A DNA stretch of 64,000 nt from Nitrospirota bacterium (lineage in GTDB: Bacteria > Nitrospirota > Thermodesulfovibrionia > Thermodesulfovibrionales > UBA9159). Below are positions 16,876-26,480 of the stretch, one piece after another. The number at the start of each line of letters is the position of its first letter. Positions within the stretch are counted from its first letter, which is position 1. The position numbers and the translations under genes are program-made. Below the pieces are notes generated by a model, which saw only the letters and a program-made list of their open reading frames with translations, did not search any database and was not told the DNA's origin. Location: the NCBI GenBank assembly GCA_021790195.1, contig JAJYIF010000001.1:62001-126000 (forward strand), read 5' to 3'.

Positions 16876-17731
16876 ATTCTTCCTGTGTGAAGCTTAGCCA
16901 TGCAATTATTTCTTCGTCAGTCAACGGCCGCTCGACAAGCCAGAATGCCTCAACATATCTCGGTCCGTTCACGGTCAGTGCCCTGATTGCATTCAAGGCA
17001 GTGAAGTGCCTGACATAATCCATAAGCTTCAGCTGAGATCCATATCGTTTCGCAGCTTTCTTCTTTGAATTATAAACAGACGTGATGTCGACAAGGATGT
17101 TCGGTCTCAAAGGGGTAGTGACCTCATAGAAGACGGCCTTCAGCGTTGGTGCATTCCCCGCGCCGCTCGGTCGGATACTCCTCTGCAGCTCTCCGGCCAG
17201 GGCCGCTGCGGCCCTGTGGTCGGGATTGAGCTCGACCATGGACGGGGCATAAATAGCGTCGGGACTGAACTCCTCTGATATTGCGAGAAGCTTGTGGAGA
17301 ATATCTTCATGCTGATTATAGACCCCCCTGTCCGGAAACCTCATAAACATATAGTCGGCAACACCGAGTATCTTGAGCGCCTTCTCCGCCTCTGTCTCTC
17401 TCATCAGGGAATACTCGGTAATATGGTCGGCCTTCGCGCCATCAGGCAATAAAGCCTCTTCTATTTCCTCCCTCTTAAGATAAGAAGGGCCTGCCTGTCC
17501 GGCAGGCAGGGGCTGGGGAGTTTTGATCAGTTTCGATCTATGATCCGAAGGGTCTGCCTTGTCTCCGCTTGTCAGGAACAGTACTTTGACCTTTTTCCCG
17601 GCGTTGATGAGTGTCCTTATCGTTCCCCCACATCCGAAGGTCTCGTCGTCCGGATGGGGAGCGAAGACCAAGATTCTTTCCCCGGGCGGAGAGGAAAGAT
17701 GATAAGGAATGATTTCATGTTCCTGAAGCAT
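16853..17731 (-). CDS. PIG-L/LmbE-family deacetylase
   Basis: Zinc-dependent N-acetyl-sugar deacetylase family. The metal-binding PHPDDE is near residue 26 and the second block, NPDHRAAA, lies in the middle. Members remove acetyl from GlcNAc-linked lipids or small glycosides. At 292 residues it is longer than the ~230 norm, partly because residues ~62-80 (ending TPQPLPAGQAGP) are encoded by a palindromic DNA insertion. Its last residues, ESGKVKGD, come from the short-word repeat that follows. It lies 27 bases downstream of gspD, so they may share a transcript. It has no clear ribosome site. Confidence 0.85.
   Translation of the reverse strand: MLQEHEIIPYHLSSPPGERILVFAPHPDDETFGCGGTIRTLINAGKKVKVLFLTSGDKADPSDHRSKLIKTPQPLPAGQAGPSYLKREEIEEALLPDGAKADHITEYSLMRETEAEKALKILGVADYMFMRFPDRGVYNQHEDILHKLLAISEEFSPDAIYAPSMVELNPDHRAAAALAGELQRSIRPSGAGNAPTLKAVFYEVTTPLRPNILVDITSVYNSKKKAAKRYGSQLKLMDYVRHFTALNAIRALTVNGPRYVEAFWLVERPLTDEEIIAWLSFTQEESGKVKGD
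17489..17510. repeat. Short palindrome within the PIG-L gene
   Basis: GCCTGCC and GGCAGGC pair around TGTCC. It is read in frame as LPAGQAG. The same core words recur at 52826-52842 between genes, so this is a dispersed repeat rather than family-conserved coding sequence. Confidence 0.65.
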
Positions 17732-17758
17732 GAAATGTGGAAGAGTCAGCGGGCCCGA

Positions 17759-19885
17759 CTACTTGGAGTCTTTGGCTCCTCCGTTTTCGTCTTTCGGTTT
17801 AATCTCACTCTTCTCTTGAAGGAATTTATGTATGTCTTTATCTTTCGTGCCGGCCTTATACCTTTCGACATAACCCGAGGTCACTTTTTCGGCCTCTTCC
17901 ATATTTCTCATGACGTGAGGCGTGAGAAGGACGATTATCTCTGACCTGTCGCTCGTGTTTGACGTATTGCCGAAGAGATTGCCGATTATCGGGATCTTGC
18001 TTAAAAATGGAATGCCGTCTTTGGATTTTGAGCTGTCTTCCCTAATGAGTCCGCCTATGATAATGGTCTCGCCATCCTGCGCGATGAGGTTTGACGTAAC
18101 TTCTTCCTTGTCTATGGATGTAAAATCCTGGCCGGCTATCACAGTGGGGGTAGTTCCAACAGAGGAAACCTCCTGGGTCAACTCAAGGGTGACCAGCCCG
18201 CTATCGTTGATCTGGGGCTTTACCTTAAGGATTATTCCGATGTCCTTATACTGAATTGTTGAAGTGCTCGTATTAAGAACCGAAGGGGTAGTGGAAGTCG
18301 TCGTGCTGACCGTAGATAAAGGGGTGGTAGTGGTCGAGGTCGCGATAGGTATCTGTGAGCCGACCTGGATCCTCGCTTCGCGATTGTCCGAAACAAGGAT
18401 GTGAGGCGCAGCGAGAACTTTCGCCTTCGACTCACCTTCAAGCGCGTTAATAACAGCCCTGACATGCCCGGTCGGGTCGTACCCGATAAACGTAAAACCT
18501 GTCGAGGACGGGCTTGGATTACCATTCGAGTCGGTCGGCAAAATCCCCGGATTATCCGTGACATTACCGTGCAGGTTGATGTCGTTCTTAAATGGTTTAA
18601 CTCCACTTATCTTTACGCTGTTGCTGAAAGACCATGAAAACCCGAAGCTCAGGTTATTGTTCAGCTGCACCCTGACAATAAGCGCCTCGAGGACCACTTG
18701 TCTCTGGACCGTATCTATCTTCCTGATCGTGTCCTTGATAAAATCATAGTCGGCCGGAATCGCCAGGATGACCAAAGAATTCGTAATCTCATCTGCAAAA
18801 ATCTTGGTCTCGGGCGAAACAAGGAAGCCCGTCCCCGTAACAGTGGCCGCGGGGCCGGTATGAAGGGCCTGAGTCGGACCTCCGAGCGTAGGCCCACCGG
18901 TCGGCGTCGCCATCGCTGTCCTGGGCGCAAGAGGCGCTCCCAATGTAGGCGCAGCGCCTCCTCCGCCGCCACCGCCTCCGGAAAAAATCGATTGGAGCAT
19001 GGACGCAACATGGGCCGCCTTGCTGTTTTGCAAAGGATACACCATTATCGTCGGCTTCGCGTCCGCAAACATGGTATCAAAGGCCTTGACCCAGGCCCTG
19101 ACATAATCGAGATCTCTCTTGTCGGACGCAACGGCAAGGATCGCATTCAGGCGGTATATGGGGACTATCCTGACCTTTCCGAACTGCGAGCTTAACCCGA
19201 TGGCATTCTCGATGTCCGACATCGAATCTTTTATGTTGACGTTCTTGAAGGCAAAGAGCTCGATGGCGACATTCTTGGGCATCTTACCCATCTGAGCGTA
19301 TACCAGCTCGTTGGAGACTTCCGAAAGAGGAAGGATGCGGTAGAGCCCCTTCTCCTCCACAAAGCCGATGCCGTTCAGCCTCAGGACGACCTCCATAACC
19401 GAAAGGACCTCGTCCCTCGGTATGGGATTGACCGTCCTGAAGGTGACCTTGCCCTTGACCCTTTGGTCGATTATATAATTCGCCTTGAGGATATCGCCGA
19501 ACACCGTCTGAGTAACGTCGAAGATGTCCGCGTCCTCGAAATAGAAACTCACAGGGCCGCCGCCCGCAGGTTTTCCCGGCTGGGCCGCCTCGGACTTCCC
19601 CGCCTGCTCGCCTGGGGTGCCCGACGTCTGCTCAGGTTTTACCGGTGCGGGCTGCTGTCCCGGGACAGGCTGTGCAGCCTGGGGCTTGCCGGGCGCGGGA
19701 GGCTGCGGCGTTTGCGCCGGGGCTTTAGGCTGGGCCTGCGCCATCAATACATAGTTTTGCGGCTGCTGCTGCAAAACAGAAGACGCCATACCGGCGGTTG
19801 CATTTCTATCAGATGAAAAAGAAAAGGCTAATGCAAGAACCGGGGCTAAAAAGAATGTCATACGCGCAATGCGCAAAGCCTTCAA
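17759..19885 (-). CDS. gspD: Type II secretion secretin GspD-like
   Basis: Outer-membrane secretin of 708 residues. Order: N-terminal hydrophobic segment; a Pro/Gln/Ala-rich linker; an N0 domain (VSFYFEDADIFDVTQTVFG); N1/N2 repeats including VRIVPIYRLNAILAVAS; a Gly-rich insert of eight glycines; then the secretin core with VQRQVVLEALIVRVQL, VLAAPHILVSDNREARIQVG and the C-terminal DGIPFLSKIPIIGNLFG. It forms a multimeric pore for export of folded proteins. TTG start chosen for GGAG six bases upstream. No gspC/E/F/G or pilus gene is present in the window, so it is an orphan locally; a type IV pilus-like secretin is the alternative. Confidence 0.88.
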   Translation of the reverse strand: MKALRIARMTFFLAPVLALAFSFSSDRNATAGMASSVLQQQPQNYVLMAQAQPKAPAQTPQPPAPGKPQAAQPVPGQQPAPVKPEQTSGTPGEQAGKSEAAQPGKPAGGGPVSFYFEDADIFDVTQTVFGDILKANYIIDQRVKGKVTFRTVNPIPRDEVLSVMEVVLRLNGIGFVEEKGLYRILPLSEVSNELVYAQMGKMPKNVAIELFAFKNVNIKDSMSDIENAIGLSSQFGKVRIVPIYRLNAILAVASDKRDLDYVRAWVKAFDTMFADAKPTIMVYPLQNSKAAHVASMLQSIFSGGGGGGGGAAPTLGAPLAPRTAMATPTGGPTLGGPTQALHTGPAATVTGTGFLVSPETKIFADEITNSLVILAIPADYDFIKDTIRKIDTVQRQVVLEALIVRVQLNNNLSFGFSWSFSNSVKISGVKPFKNDINLHGNVTDNPGILPTDSNGNPSPSSTGFTFIGYDPTGHVRAVINALEGESKAKVLAAPHILVSDNREARIQVGSQIPIATSTTTTPLSTVSTTTSTTPSVLNTSTSTIQYKDIGIILKVKPQINDSGLVTLELTQEVSSVGTTPTVIAGQDFTSIDKEEVTSNLIAQDGETIIIGGLIREDSSKSKDGIPFLSKIPIIGNLFGNTSNTSDRSEIIVLLTPHVMRNMEEAEKVTSGYVERYKAGTKDKDIHKFLQEKSEIKPKDENGGAKDSK

Positions 19886-19918
19886 TAAGATCTCCTATGG
19901 ACAAAAAGATTTAGTAAT

Positions 19919-19948
19919 ACGATACCCTCATAATATGGGGCTTGTCAA
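19919..19948 (-). promoter_or_regulatory. Promoter-like site before gspD
   Basis: Minus-strand TTGACA (19943-19948) with TATCGT (19919-19924) 18 bases away, about 35 bases upstream of the TTG start. The remainder of 19886-20061 shows nothing else clear. Confidence 0.45.
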
Positions 19949-20061
19949 GGCGTGAATGTTACTTCAGATGAGATGGTCCCGTCATATTCTCTCGATGAGA
20001 TTATTTACCCTGTCATCGTCCTTCAGGCCGTATAGAGCGGCCTTACAGACCGCTTCTAAAT

Positions 20062-20751
20062 TCATCTGAAGAGATTATACTTTAAGATACAAATTGCAGT
20101 GCGGATGCCGTCTTTCCATCCTATCTTTTTCCCCTCGGCGTAAGTCCTCCCATAATATGAGATGCCGACCTCAAAAATCCTGCAGTTCATCTTTGCGATC
20201 TTTGCAGTGATTTCGGGCTCAAACCCGAACCTGTCTTCCTCGATCCTGATCGACTGGATGACCTCCCTTCTGAAGACCTTGTAGCAGGTTTCCATATCGG
20301 TCAGGTTGAGGTTCGTAAAGATGTTGGAGAGAAGCGTCAGGAAACCATTGCCGACCCTGTGCCAGAAATACAAAACGCGATGGGGCTCATTTCCCATAAA
20401 CCGCGAGCCATACACCACATCCGCTTTACCTTCAACGATGGGTCTTACGAGTTTCTGATATTCGCCGGGATCGTATTCGAGATCAGCGTCCTGGATGATC
20501 ACGACATCGCCCGTGGCAGCAGCAATCCCAGTCCTTATCGCAGCGCCCTTGCCCCTGTTGGATTCGTGATAAATCACCTTGTGCACAACAGGCCCGATTC
20601 TATCCTTGAGCTTGATCCTCGTCCCGTCAGTCGAGAAATCGTCCACGACTATGATCTCCTTGTTCTCGTAAGAGGAGCCCCTCACGGCGTTGACCAGCTC
20701 AACAATCGTTTCGGCCTCGTTAAAACAGGGGATGATCACGGATAGTTTCAT
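20062..20751 (-). CDS. DPM1-like GT2 glycosyltransferase
   Basis: Single-domain GT2 enzyme of 229 residues. [18 protein letters not shown] opens the nucleotide-binding fold, [12 protein letters not shown] follows, [11 protein letters not shown] is the DxD metal site, and [19 protein letters not shown] is the amphipathic C-terminal helix. This matches dolichyl/polyprenyl-phosphate hexose synthases, which load a sugar onto a lipid phosphate at the inner face of the membrane for use by GT-C enzymes. No C-terminal membrane helices are present. It stands downstream of the GT4 gene with a 65-base gap. Confidence 0.87.
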   Translation of the reverse strand: MKLSVIIPCFNEAETIVELVNAVRGSSYENKEIIVVDDFSTDGTRIKLKDRIGPVVHKVIYHESNRGKGAAIRTGIAAATGDVVIIQDADLEYDPGEYQKLVRPIVEGKADVVYGSRFMGNEPHRVLYFWHRVGNGFLTLLSNIFTNLNLTDMETCYKVFRREVIQSIRIEEDRFGFEPEITAKIAKMNCRIFEVGISYYGRTYAEGKKIGWKDGIRTAICILKYNLFR

Positions 20752-20816
20752 TGCTTCATCCTAACCCGGCATAGGCCGGACCAAAAAAGACTTTCTCGCG
20801 CAGAGGAACCAGGCTG

Positions 20817-22025
20817 TCACCGCAGGGAATTGTATATGCGGAAATGTTCTTCGACCATATCGTCAACGGTCTTGAGCCTCTTCCTTGCCTCCTGCACGCG
20901 CTCCCGCAGAAACCTTATCACCTCCGGATGTTGTCTGACGTCTTCGATTATTTCGAGCGTCCTCGGCAGCGGGTTTTCCACCGGAACGAGAAAACCGACC
21001 GCTTCCTTGGAGACCCTTCCCCTCAATGCCCCTCCATCCGTAGCTATGACCGGGACGCCGCTGGCTATGGCCTCGGACAGCGTATACGAGAAGGTCTCGG
21101 GCCAGTTTGAAAGGAGAAGAATCAGGTCCGGGCCTGTCTTATGGATCGTCCGCACCACATCGTCTCTCGAATAACCGCCGACCACGTCGAGGTTCTTGTA
21201 AGACGGTATGATCGAGGGGTCGAAGATGTTTCCGATAATGCTGAAATCGACCGCCTCGGAGTTCCTGTAATGTTTCATCAGCTGCAGGAAGGTCGCGTTC
21301 CCTTTGTAATGCAGGAAGTTCCCGAGGAATGCCAGATGCAGGGCGCCGTTCCTCTTATGCGTTCCATTGCCGTTTTCTTCCCTTAGGATCTCCTTTTCCA
21401 CTCCGAGTTCCACCACTTCGCACTTTTCGTACGCCAGGCCCGTATATAGGTTGAGGAGGATATCTTTGACGTACAAGGACGGAACAATAACCCTGTCGGC
21501 CAGACTGAAAAGGTAATCGATGTATTGGCGCCTCTCTCTTACATATCCTTTCTGGACCTTATACCCGTTCCCGGCAAGACACTCGTGGCATTTGTCCTCG
21601 TCTTCCTCGAACCAGCAGAAATCCGGCGCAAGCATGACGCAGTTAATACACCAGAAATAATACTCGTGAAGAGTCAGCAGGACTTTCTTCCCCTTGCGCT
21701 TCGCAACCTCTATAAGAGAGAGCGGAAGGGTCCTGATGCTCTGAAAGTGCACGATGTCCGCGTCTATATCATCCAGGACCGAGTTGAAGATGTCTTCAAG
21801 CCGGGGGTCCCTCAGTCTGTGGTCGTCCAGTCTTCCGCCCTCGTAAGCGGTCTCGTGTATCTTATAGTCCTCATAGCGTCTCAACTGCAGACAGTTTGCC
21901 TCGGGGAAAAGTATATGGACGGGGATCCTTTTCCTGATGAAACGGCCCAGTATATCCAGAAGGTGGTACTCAATGCCGCCCGGATAGCCGTCCGGCTTTT
22001 GGTCTATCACGTAAAGTATCTTCAT
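20817..22025 (-). CDS. GT4-family glycosyltransferase
   Basis: GT-B fold, 402 residues: KILYVIDQKPDGYPGGIEYHL at the start, then a cysteine-containing insert (WCINCVMLAPDFCWFEEDEDKC, HECL) that may bind metal, and the C-terminal donor domain with GNFLHYKGN and SYTLSEAIASGVPVIATDGG. It begins directly at the stop of the bidomain GT2 gene, giving a GT2-coil-GT2/GT4 pair duplicated at 30.8-35.2 kb. The two GT4s share the cysteine-rich loop after the first ~130 residues. Probably adds a sugar to the same glycan as its partner. Confidence 0.85.
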   Translation of the reverse strand: MKILYVIDQKPDGYPGGIEYHLLDILGRFIRKRIPVHILFPEANCLQLRRYEDYKIHETAYEGGRLDDHRLRDPRLEDIFNSVLDDIDADIVHFQSIRTLPLSLIEVAKRKGKKVLLTLHEYYFWCINCVMLAPDFCWFEEDEDKCHECLAGNGYKVQKGYVRERRQYIDYLFSLADRVIVPSLYVKDILLNLYTGLAYEKCEVVELGVEKEILREENGNGTHKRNGALHLAFLGNFLHYKGNATFLQLMKHYRNSEAVDFSIIGNIFDPSIIPSYKNLDVVGGYSRDDVVRTIHKTGPDLILLLSNWPETFSYTLSEAIASGVPVIATDGGALRGRVSKEAVGFLVPVENPLPRTLEIIEDVRQHPEVIRFLRERVQEARKRLKTVDDMVEEHFRIYNSLR

Positions 22026-24161
22026 CTATTTGCTCTCCATCGACCTTAGCCTCAGGTTGAGATACTGGTGAAATGGACCGAGACTTTCGGAAAGGGCCTT
22101 CTCCACAAGGTGGGTGTATTCCGGATGAAGGGTCCTCAGAGTCTCGAGATTCCTCTCTATCATCTCGTTCTTGGCCTTTATGATTTCGGGCTCATTTACG
22201 GATTCAAACGAGACCCCCCCGATATGGTAGATGTAGGTCGCGTCGTCCAGGACATGCAGGAAGCCTTCTTTCAGTGCCCTCATGCAGAAATCCGTCTCCT
22301 CTGCGTATCCCTTTCCAAATCTGGTCTCGTCGAAATAACCCATATGATTCAGCACCTCGCGCTTGATATACATGCAGAACCCCACTCCGGCGGGGATCTC
22401 AGGGTAATAGCGCAGCGAAATCCTCTCCAGGAAATCAGAAAAGGCCTCAACGTCCATCCCGTCCGGGACCTTGTTGAACTGAAACGGTCTCGGCACGCCG
22501 TTGATAGTCACATAATTCGAGAGAGGCGTCGCCGTAGCAATGCGCGGCTTTGAGTACACCGCCCTCTGGAGCTTGTTCACCCAGTTCCTGGTCACGAGCG
22601 TATCGGAGTTCAGGATAATGACGTCTTCCGCCGTGCGCCTCATGCCGCTGTTTATGGTCTTTACAAAGCCGAGGTTCTCAGTGTTAAAGAGCACATCTAT
22701 CTTCCTGCCGTTTCTCCCTTCCTTCAGTCTCTGAAGATAGGTCTGGACCCTCTGGTCAGTGCTCTTGTCGTCGATGAGGACCAGGGTATGAAAGCCGAGG
22801 TCGGTATTCCGGAAAATGCTCTCGATGCAGCTTTTCAAGCATTCATACCCATTGAACACAGGCATGACAATGTGCACCGGCTTTTGGACGAAGCAATAGG
22901 CCTCGGTAGGCTTTACCCCTCTGTAAAGGAGCGCCGGGCCGGACTTCTTGAACAAGGCCCTGAACCTCGCATGCCCCGGTCTGAAGCGGAGCTTCCTCCT
23001 CGCCCTGACAAAGAGACCTCTCATGCCTTCCTGCTGCGCGACCTTCACGCTCTTCAAGAGCATCTCGTAAAAGACCCTTCTTCTTGAGCCTATAGGGGCT
23101 GTGGCGTCCTTGAACCGCCGGTACCTGTCTATCACCTTCCAGCTCAGGCTGCCGGCTATCTCCCTGCGCAGATTCAGAAGCTCATTGAGTACCCTGTCCC
23201 TCTCGGTCTCCAATTGCTGTCTCTCGATCTCCATCTGTTGTCTTTCGGACTCGAGCCTCTTCAGCCTGCTCAGGAACTCCTCCATCTCAACCGAGGTACT
23301 CGACTCGCTCCTTACAAGCTCCGACTCGATCCTCTGCTTTTCGGACCCGACCCGTATAAGTTCGTTGATGAGCCTCATCCTCTCGGTCGCATTGCTCACG
23401 CAATACGTGTAGATAGCCGTCGGCGTGATCTTGCCGATGTTCTGGTCCAGGACCTTCTTATAGGCGACCTGGCTGAAATTCTCGGAAAGCGCCCTTCTGT
23501 TGATTTGCGATTTATCGCACCACTGGATATACCGTGCCGTCACGCTCTTTACGTGCTCAAACCAGTATTTCTCGGACAGCTTGACAAGAAGCTTCCAGTC
23601 TTCGAAAATCTCGAAGCTCTCATCGAACCGGACACCTCCCATGGCCGATTTATGAAACAAAAGGCACAAAAAGGGGATATAGTTCTGGATAAGCAGCATC
23701 TCGGGAGAAAAGTCCTGGGAATAAAACACATACTTGAATTTCTCCACTATCTCGTCTTCCCCGACGATATCGACGAAGGCTATCTCGGCCTCGGTATAGG
23801 CGATCCTCAGAAGGGGGGAATTCCTGAGCCTTCCGACAAGGATCTTGAGATGCTCGGGATAGAGCTCGTCGTCATCGTCCAGAAACCCGATATACTCACC
23901 CTTTGCATTCTCCAGCCCGACGTTGCCGGCGTGCGCCCTGCCGGTGTTCTCTTTAAGCCTGATATAATTCAGGGACACGTCCCCCAGGACGCCTTTAAGG
24001 CTTTCAATATCGAGATCGCAGCCGCCGTCGTTCACGAGCACAACCTCGATCGGCCTGTGGGTCTGCGCGGCAACACTTCTCAGGGCGTTCCTTAGAAGCT
24101 TGGGCCTGTCCTTCGTCCTTACGATTATGGAGACCAGCGGACTATTCGACGTCTCAGCCAC
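22026..24161 (-). CDS. Two-domain GT2 glycosyltransferase with coiled-coil linker
   Basis: 711 residues. GT2 domain 1 (about 1-250): PLVSIIVRTKDRPKLLRNAL, VLVNDGGCDLD, YIGFLDDDDELYPEH. A linker of about 90 residues is rich in Glu/Arg/Gln (RLESERQQMEIERQQLE) and should form a coiled coil. GT2 domain 2 (about 410-700): VHIVMPVFNGYECLKSCIES, VLIDDKSTD, VIILNSDTLVTRNW, and CMYIKREVLNHMGYFDE. Two active sites in one chain suggest alternate addition of two sugars. Domain 1 is strongly similar to that of the 1048-residue protein at 32.0-35.2 kb. The stop abuts the GT4 start. Confidence 0.87.
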   Translation of the reverse strand: MAETSNSPLVSIIVRTKDRPKLLRNALRSVAAQTHRPIEVVLVNDGGCDLDIESLKGVLGDVSLNYIRLKENTGRAHAGNVGLENAKGEYIGFLDDDDELYPEHLKILVGRLRNSPLLRIAYTEAEIAFVDIVGEDEIVEKFKYVFYSQDFSPEMLLIQNYIPFLCLLFHKSAMGGVRFDESFEIFEDWKLLVKLSEKYWFEHVKSVTARYIQWCDKSQINRRALSENFSQVAYKKVLDQNIGKITPTAIYTYCVSNATERMRLINELIRVGSEKQRIESELVRSESSTSVEMEEFLSRLKRLESERQQMEIERQQLETERDRVLNELLNLRREIAGSLSWKVIDRYRRFKDATAPIGSRRRVFYEMLLKSVKVAQQEGMRGLFVRARRKLRFRPGHARFRALFKKSGPALLYRGVKPTEAYCFVQKPVHIVMPVFNGYECLKSCIESIFRNTDLGFHTLVLIDDKSTDQRVQTYLQRLKEGRNGRKIDVLFNTENLGFVKTINSGMRRTAEDVIILNSDTLVTRNWVNKLQRAVYSKPRIATATPLSNYVTINGVPRPFQFNKVPDGMDVEAFSDFLERISLRYYPEIPAGVGFCMYIKREVLNHMGYFDETRFGKGYAEETDFCMRALKEGFLHVLDDATYIYHIGGVSFESVNEPEIIKAKNEMIERNLETLRTLHPEYTHLVEKALSESLGPFHQYLNLRLRSMESK

Positions 24162-24224
24162 GGTCAGACTCCGGAACGATCTTCCCTGTTCTCATTCTGA
24201 CGCCTCTCAAGACGCCTTCCATGC

Positions 24225-25184
24225 TCATCTTTCGCCTATCTTCCCCGCCAGCAAATTCGGCAGATGAAAAAAAAGGTCGGCGACCCTCCGTCTCGCGGTG
24301 CCCTCGGGCAGGAAGCGGTCCCTGAACTTGTAATATCTCATCAGGAGCTTCCAGCCGTTGCCGGCGTAAACGCGCTGGATATGGGACTCGCGCTCCCTCA
24401 GGTCGGAAATTATATGCCCCAGGTTTTCGACAAAGGTATGTTCGTGCTTTTCGCAGATGTACCTGATGATCTGCCGGTGGTTGTCCGGGATGTTGCAGCC
24501 GGAGACCATGGAATTCCTGCGCACCCTGTAATCAAAAAGCACTTCCTCTATCAGGCGGAATTTCCAGCCCTTCTCCATGGCGCAGATCCACAGGTCCCAG
24601 TCTTCAAACCCTATGACCATCGAAGGGTCATAGCCGTTGCATTCATCCCAGATCTTCTTCCTGAAGACCGAGCACGCCTCTACGAAATTCTCCAGGAGAA
24701 GCTTCTCCGCGTCGAACGGAGGGAAGACCCATGTCCCCTTCTTCTCGCCGAACAGATTTGCGTACGCATAAACGACCCCGATTTCTCTGTCGCTGTCCAA
24801 TATCTCCACGGCCTTTTTCAGATAGTCCGGCCTGATCTTGTTGTCCGCGTCGAGGGGGAGTATGTATTGCCCTCTCGCCTCTCTTATTGCCGAATTGCGG
24901 GCGCCGGAAAGGCCCAGGTTTTGCTGGTGGATGATCTTCATCTTGCCGTTGCCGGGGGAACGCAGCTCGAAGTCCTTGAAGACCTTCAGTGTAAACGGGT
25001 CCGTCGAGCCGTCGTTCACGATGATGATCTCGTAATCCCTGAAGTCCGAAGCGAGTACACTGCCGACCGCATCGCCAAGGAATTTCCCATGGTTGTAACA
25101 GGGGATGACGACCGAGACCTTGACATCGGCCACAGTTTCGTAGTCAGGCTTCTTATTCATAAGCGTTTCAGGACTTCCCGGCAA
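24225..25184 (-). CDS. GT2-family glycosyltransferase
   Basis: 319 residues. VSVVIPCYNHGKFLGDAVGSV and IIIVNDGSTDPFT form the nucleotide site, ILPLDADNKIRPDYL the metal-binding DxD, and GFEDWDLWICAMEKGWK the catalytic region. A TTG start at 25184 is favoured by AGAGGA six bases upstream; ATG 25160 lacks a site. The C-terminus (SHIQRVYAGNGWKLLMRYYKFRD) echoes the end of the coiled-coil linkers in the two large GT2 proteins, hinting at common descent. It is probably the first gene of the operon running to 20.06 kb. Confidence 0.85.
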   Translation of the reverse strand: MPGSPETLMNKKPDYETVADVKVSVVIPCYNHGKFLGDAVGSVLASDFRDYEIIIVNDGSTDPFTLKVFKDFELRSPGNGKMKIIHQQNLGLSGARNSAIREARGQYILPLDADNKIRPDYLKKAVEILDSDREIGVVYAYANLFGEKKGTWVFPPFDAEKLLLENFVEACSVFRKKIWDECNGYDPSMVIGFEDWDLWICAMEKGWKFRLIEEVLFDYRVRRNSMVSGCNIPDNHRQIIRYICEKHEHTFVENLGHIISDLRERESHIQRVYAGNGWKLLMRYYKFRDRFLPEGTARRRVADLFFHLPNLLAGKIGER

Positions 25185-25358
25185 GACAGATCCTCTTCAG
25201 AATCCCCGTAACATCTTGTTTTTCCATACTGAATTATATGGTCTTACGACGGGTTAATGCAAGCTTTCAGGCATGGAGATGTGGGCCTCGATTTGAAGAC
25301 CAAAGTTTACTAACAAAGTCTCGCTGAAGAGCATCGCAGAAACGTATGAGTCGGATGC

Positions 25359-26303
25359 TTAGGAGAAAGGGTCTATATTATGCTTCTCCGCAATAATAAA
25401 AAGCGGCCTCTTCTTTACTTCTGCGTAAATCTTCCCTATATATTCGCCGATCAGGCCTAAAAATAGTATATTAAGTCCACCTATAAAGAAAAGCGGAATA
25501 ACAATAGAAGCCCATCCAGGGATAGCGCTGCCTATCATCTTGGTATAAAATGCCCACCCAATAAGTCCGATAGAGCCGACGGATATCATGAGACCGGTGA
25601 AGGACGCAATCCTGAGAGGGATGCTGCTGAATGAGGTTATCCCCTCCCAGGCAAACGCAAGCATTTTTTTCAGGGGATACTTGGTCTCTCCCGCGCGCCT
25701 CTCTTGCCTCTCATAGCGGACAATTCCGCGTCTAAAACCCATGTAAGGGAAGATCCCCCTGAGGAATAAATTGACTTCTTTTATCTTCTTGAATTCATCG
25801 ACGACTTTTCGGGAGATCAACCTGAAGTCGGCATGATCGTAAATGAGGTCCACCCCCATGGACTGCATAATTCTGTAAAACACTCTTGCAGTCCATCGCT
25901 TAAAAAGCGTGTCGGTCTTTCTTCCCTCTCTCACCGCGTAGACTATGTCATGCCCCGACTTGTAAACTTCGATCATCTCCCCGATCAATTCGGGAGGATC
26001 CTGCAGATCGGCATCCAGACTGACCACTGCATCTCCCGATGAATGGAGGATGCCGGCCGCCAATGCAGGCTGATGTCCAAAATTTCTGCTGAACGCGAGC
26101 ACCTTGATCTTAACTGACCCGGCAGCGAGGCCTTTCAAGATGCTTAGAGAATTATCCTTTGAACCATCGTCCACATACATTATCTCGTAATCGTCGATCA
26201 ACTGCCTGTTCATCATATCAACGGAGATATTAGATATGCGCTCGTGCGTACTCCTTAGTACGGCCTCTTCGTTAAAGACCGGAATGACAATACTTAGTTT
26301 CAT
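25359..26303 (-). CDS. GtrB-type polyprenyl-phosphate glycosyltransferase
   Basis: GT2 domain (LSIVIPVFNEEAVLRST, IMYVDDGSKDNSL, VVSLDADLQDPPELI) followed by two C-terminal membrane helices near residues 230-250 and 265-290 and the tail GEYIGKIYAEVKKRP. This is the classical GtrB/ArnC-like layout of enzymes that transfer glucose or another sugar to undecaprenyl phosphate. The product is flipped and used by a GT-C enzyme; two such candidates lie divergently at 26.5-30.0 kb. The Q-D-P-P motif and 314-residue length fit the family well. The 174-base gap before it (25185-25358) holds nothing recognisable. Confidence 0.9.
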   Translation of the reverse strand: MKLSIVIPVFNEEAVLRSTHERISNISVDMMNRQLIDDYEIMYVDDGSKDNSLSILKGLAAGSVKIKVLAFSRNFGHQPALAAGILHSSGDAVVSLDADLQDPPELIGEMIEVYKSGHDIVYAVREGRKTDTLFKRWTARVFYRIMQSMGVDLIYDHADFRLISRKVVDEFKKIKEVNLFLRGIFPYMGFRRGIVRYERQERRAGETKYPLKKMLAFAWEGITSFSSIPLRIASFTGLMISVGSIGLIGWAFYTKMIGSAIPGWASIVIPLFFIGGLNILFLGLIGEYIGKIYAEVKKRPLFIIAEKHNIDPFS

Positions 26304-26480
26304 TGAGCTCTCATATTAGGCATTCGACCCTTGAAGAAAGAAGGGGTCTTTAAGTAAAATTTACACAAAATTATATCATAGACGGGGCAATTGACACGAG
26401 GTTTATGGCGATCTCTTTTGAGAAACTATCTCGGGTCTGAGAAAATTTCTTAAATCCAACAGATATCATTGATAATCAAA

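Noticed and set aside
23214-24095. A plus-strand frame of 293 codons across the bidomain GT2 gene
   Set aside because: Antisense shadow of a GT2 domain with all motifs intact on the minus strand.
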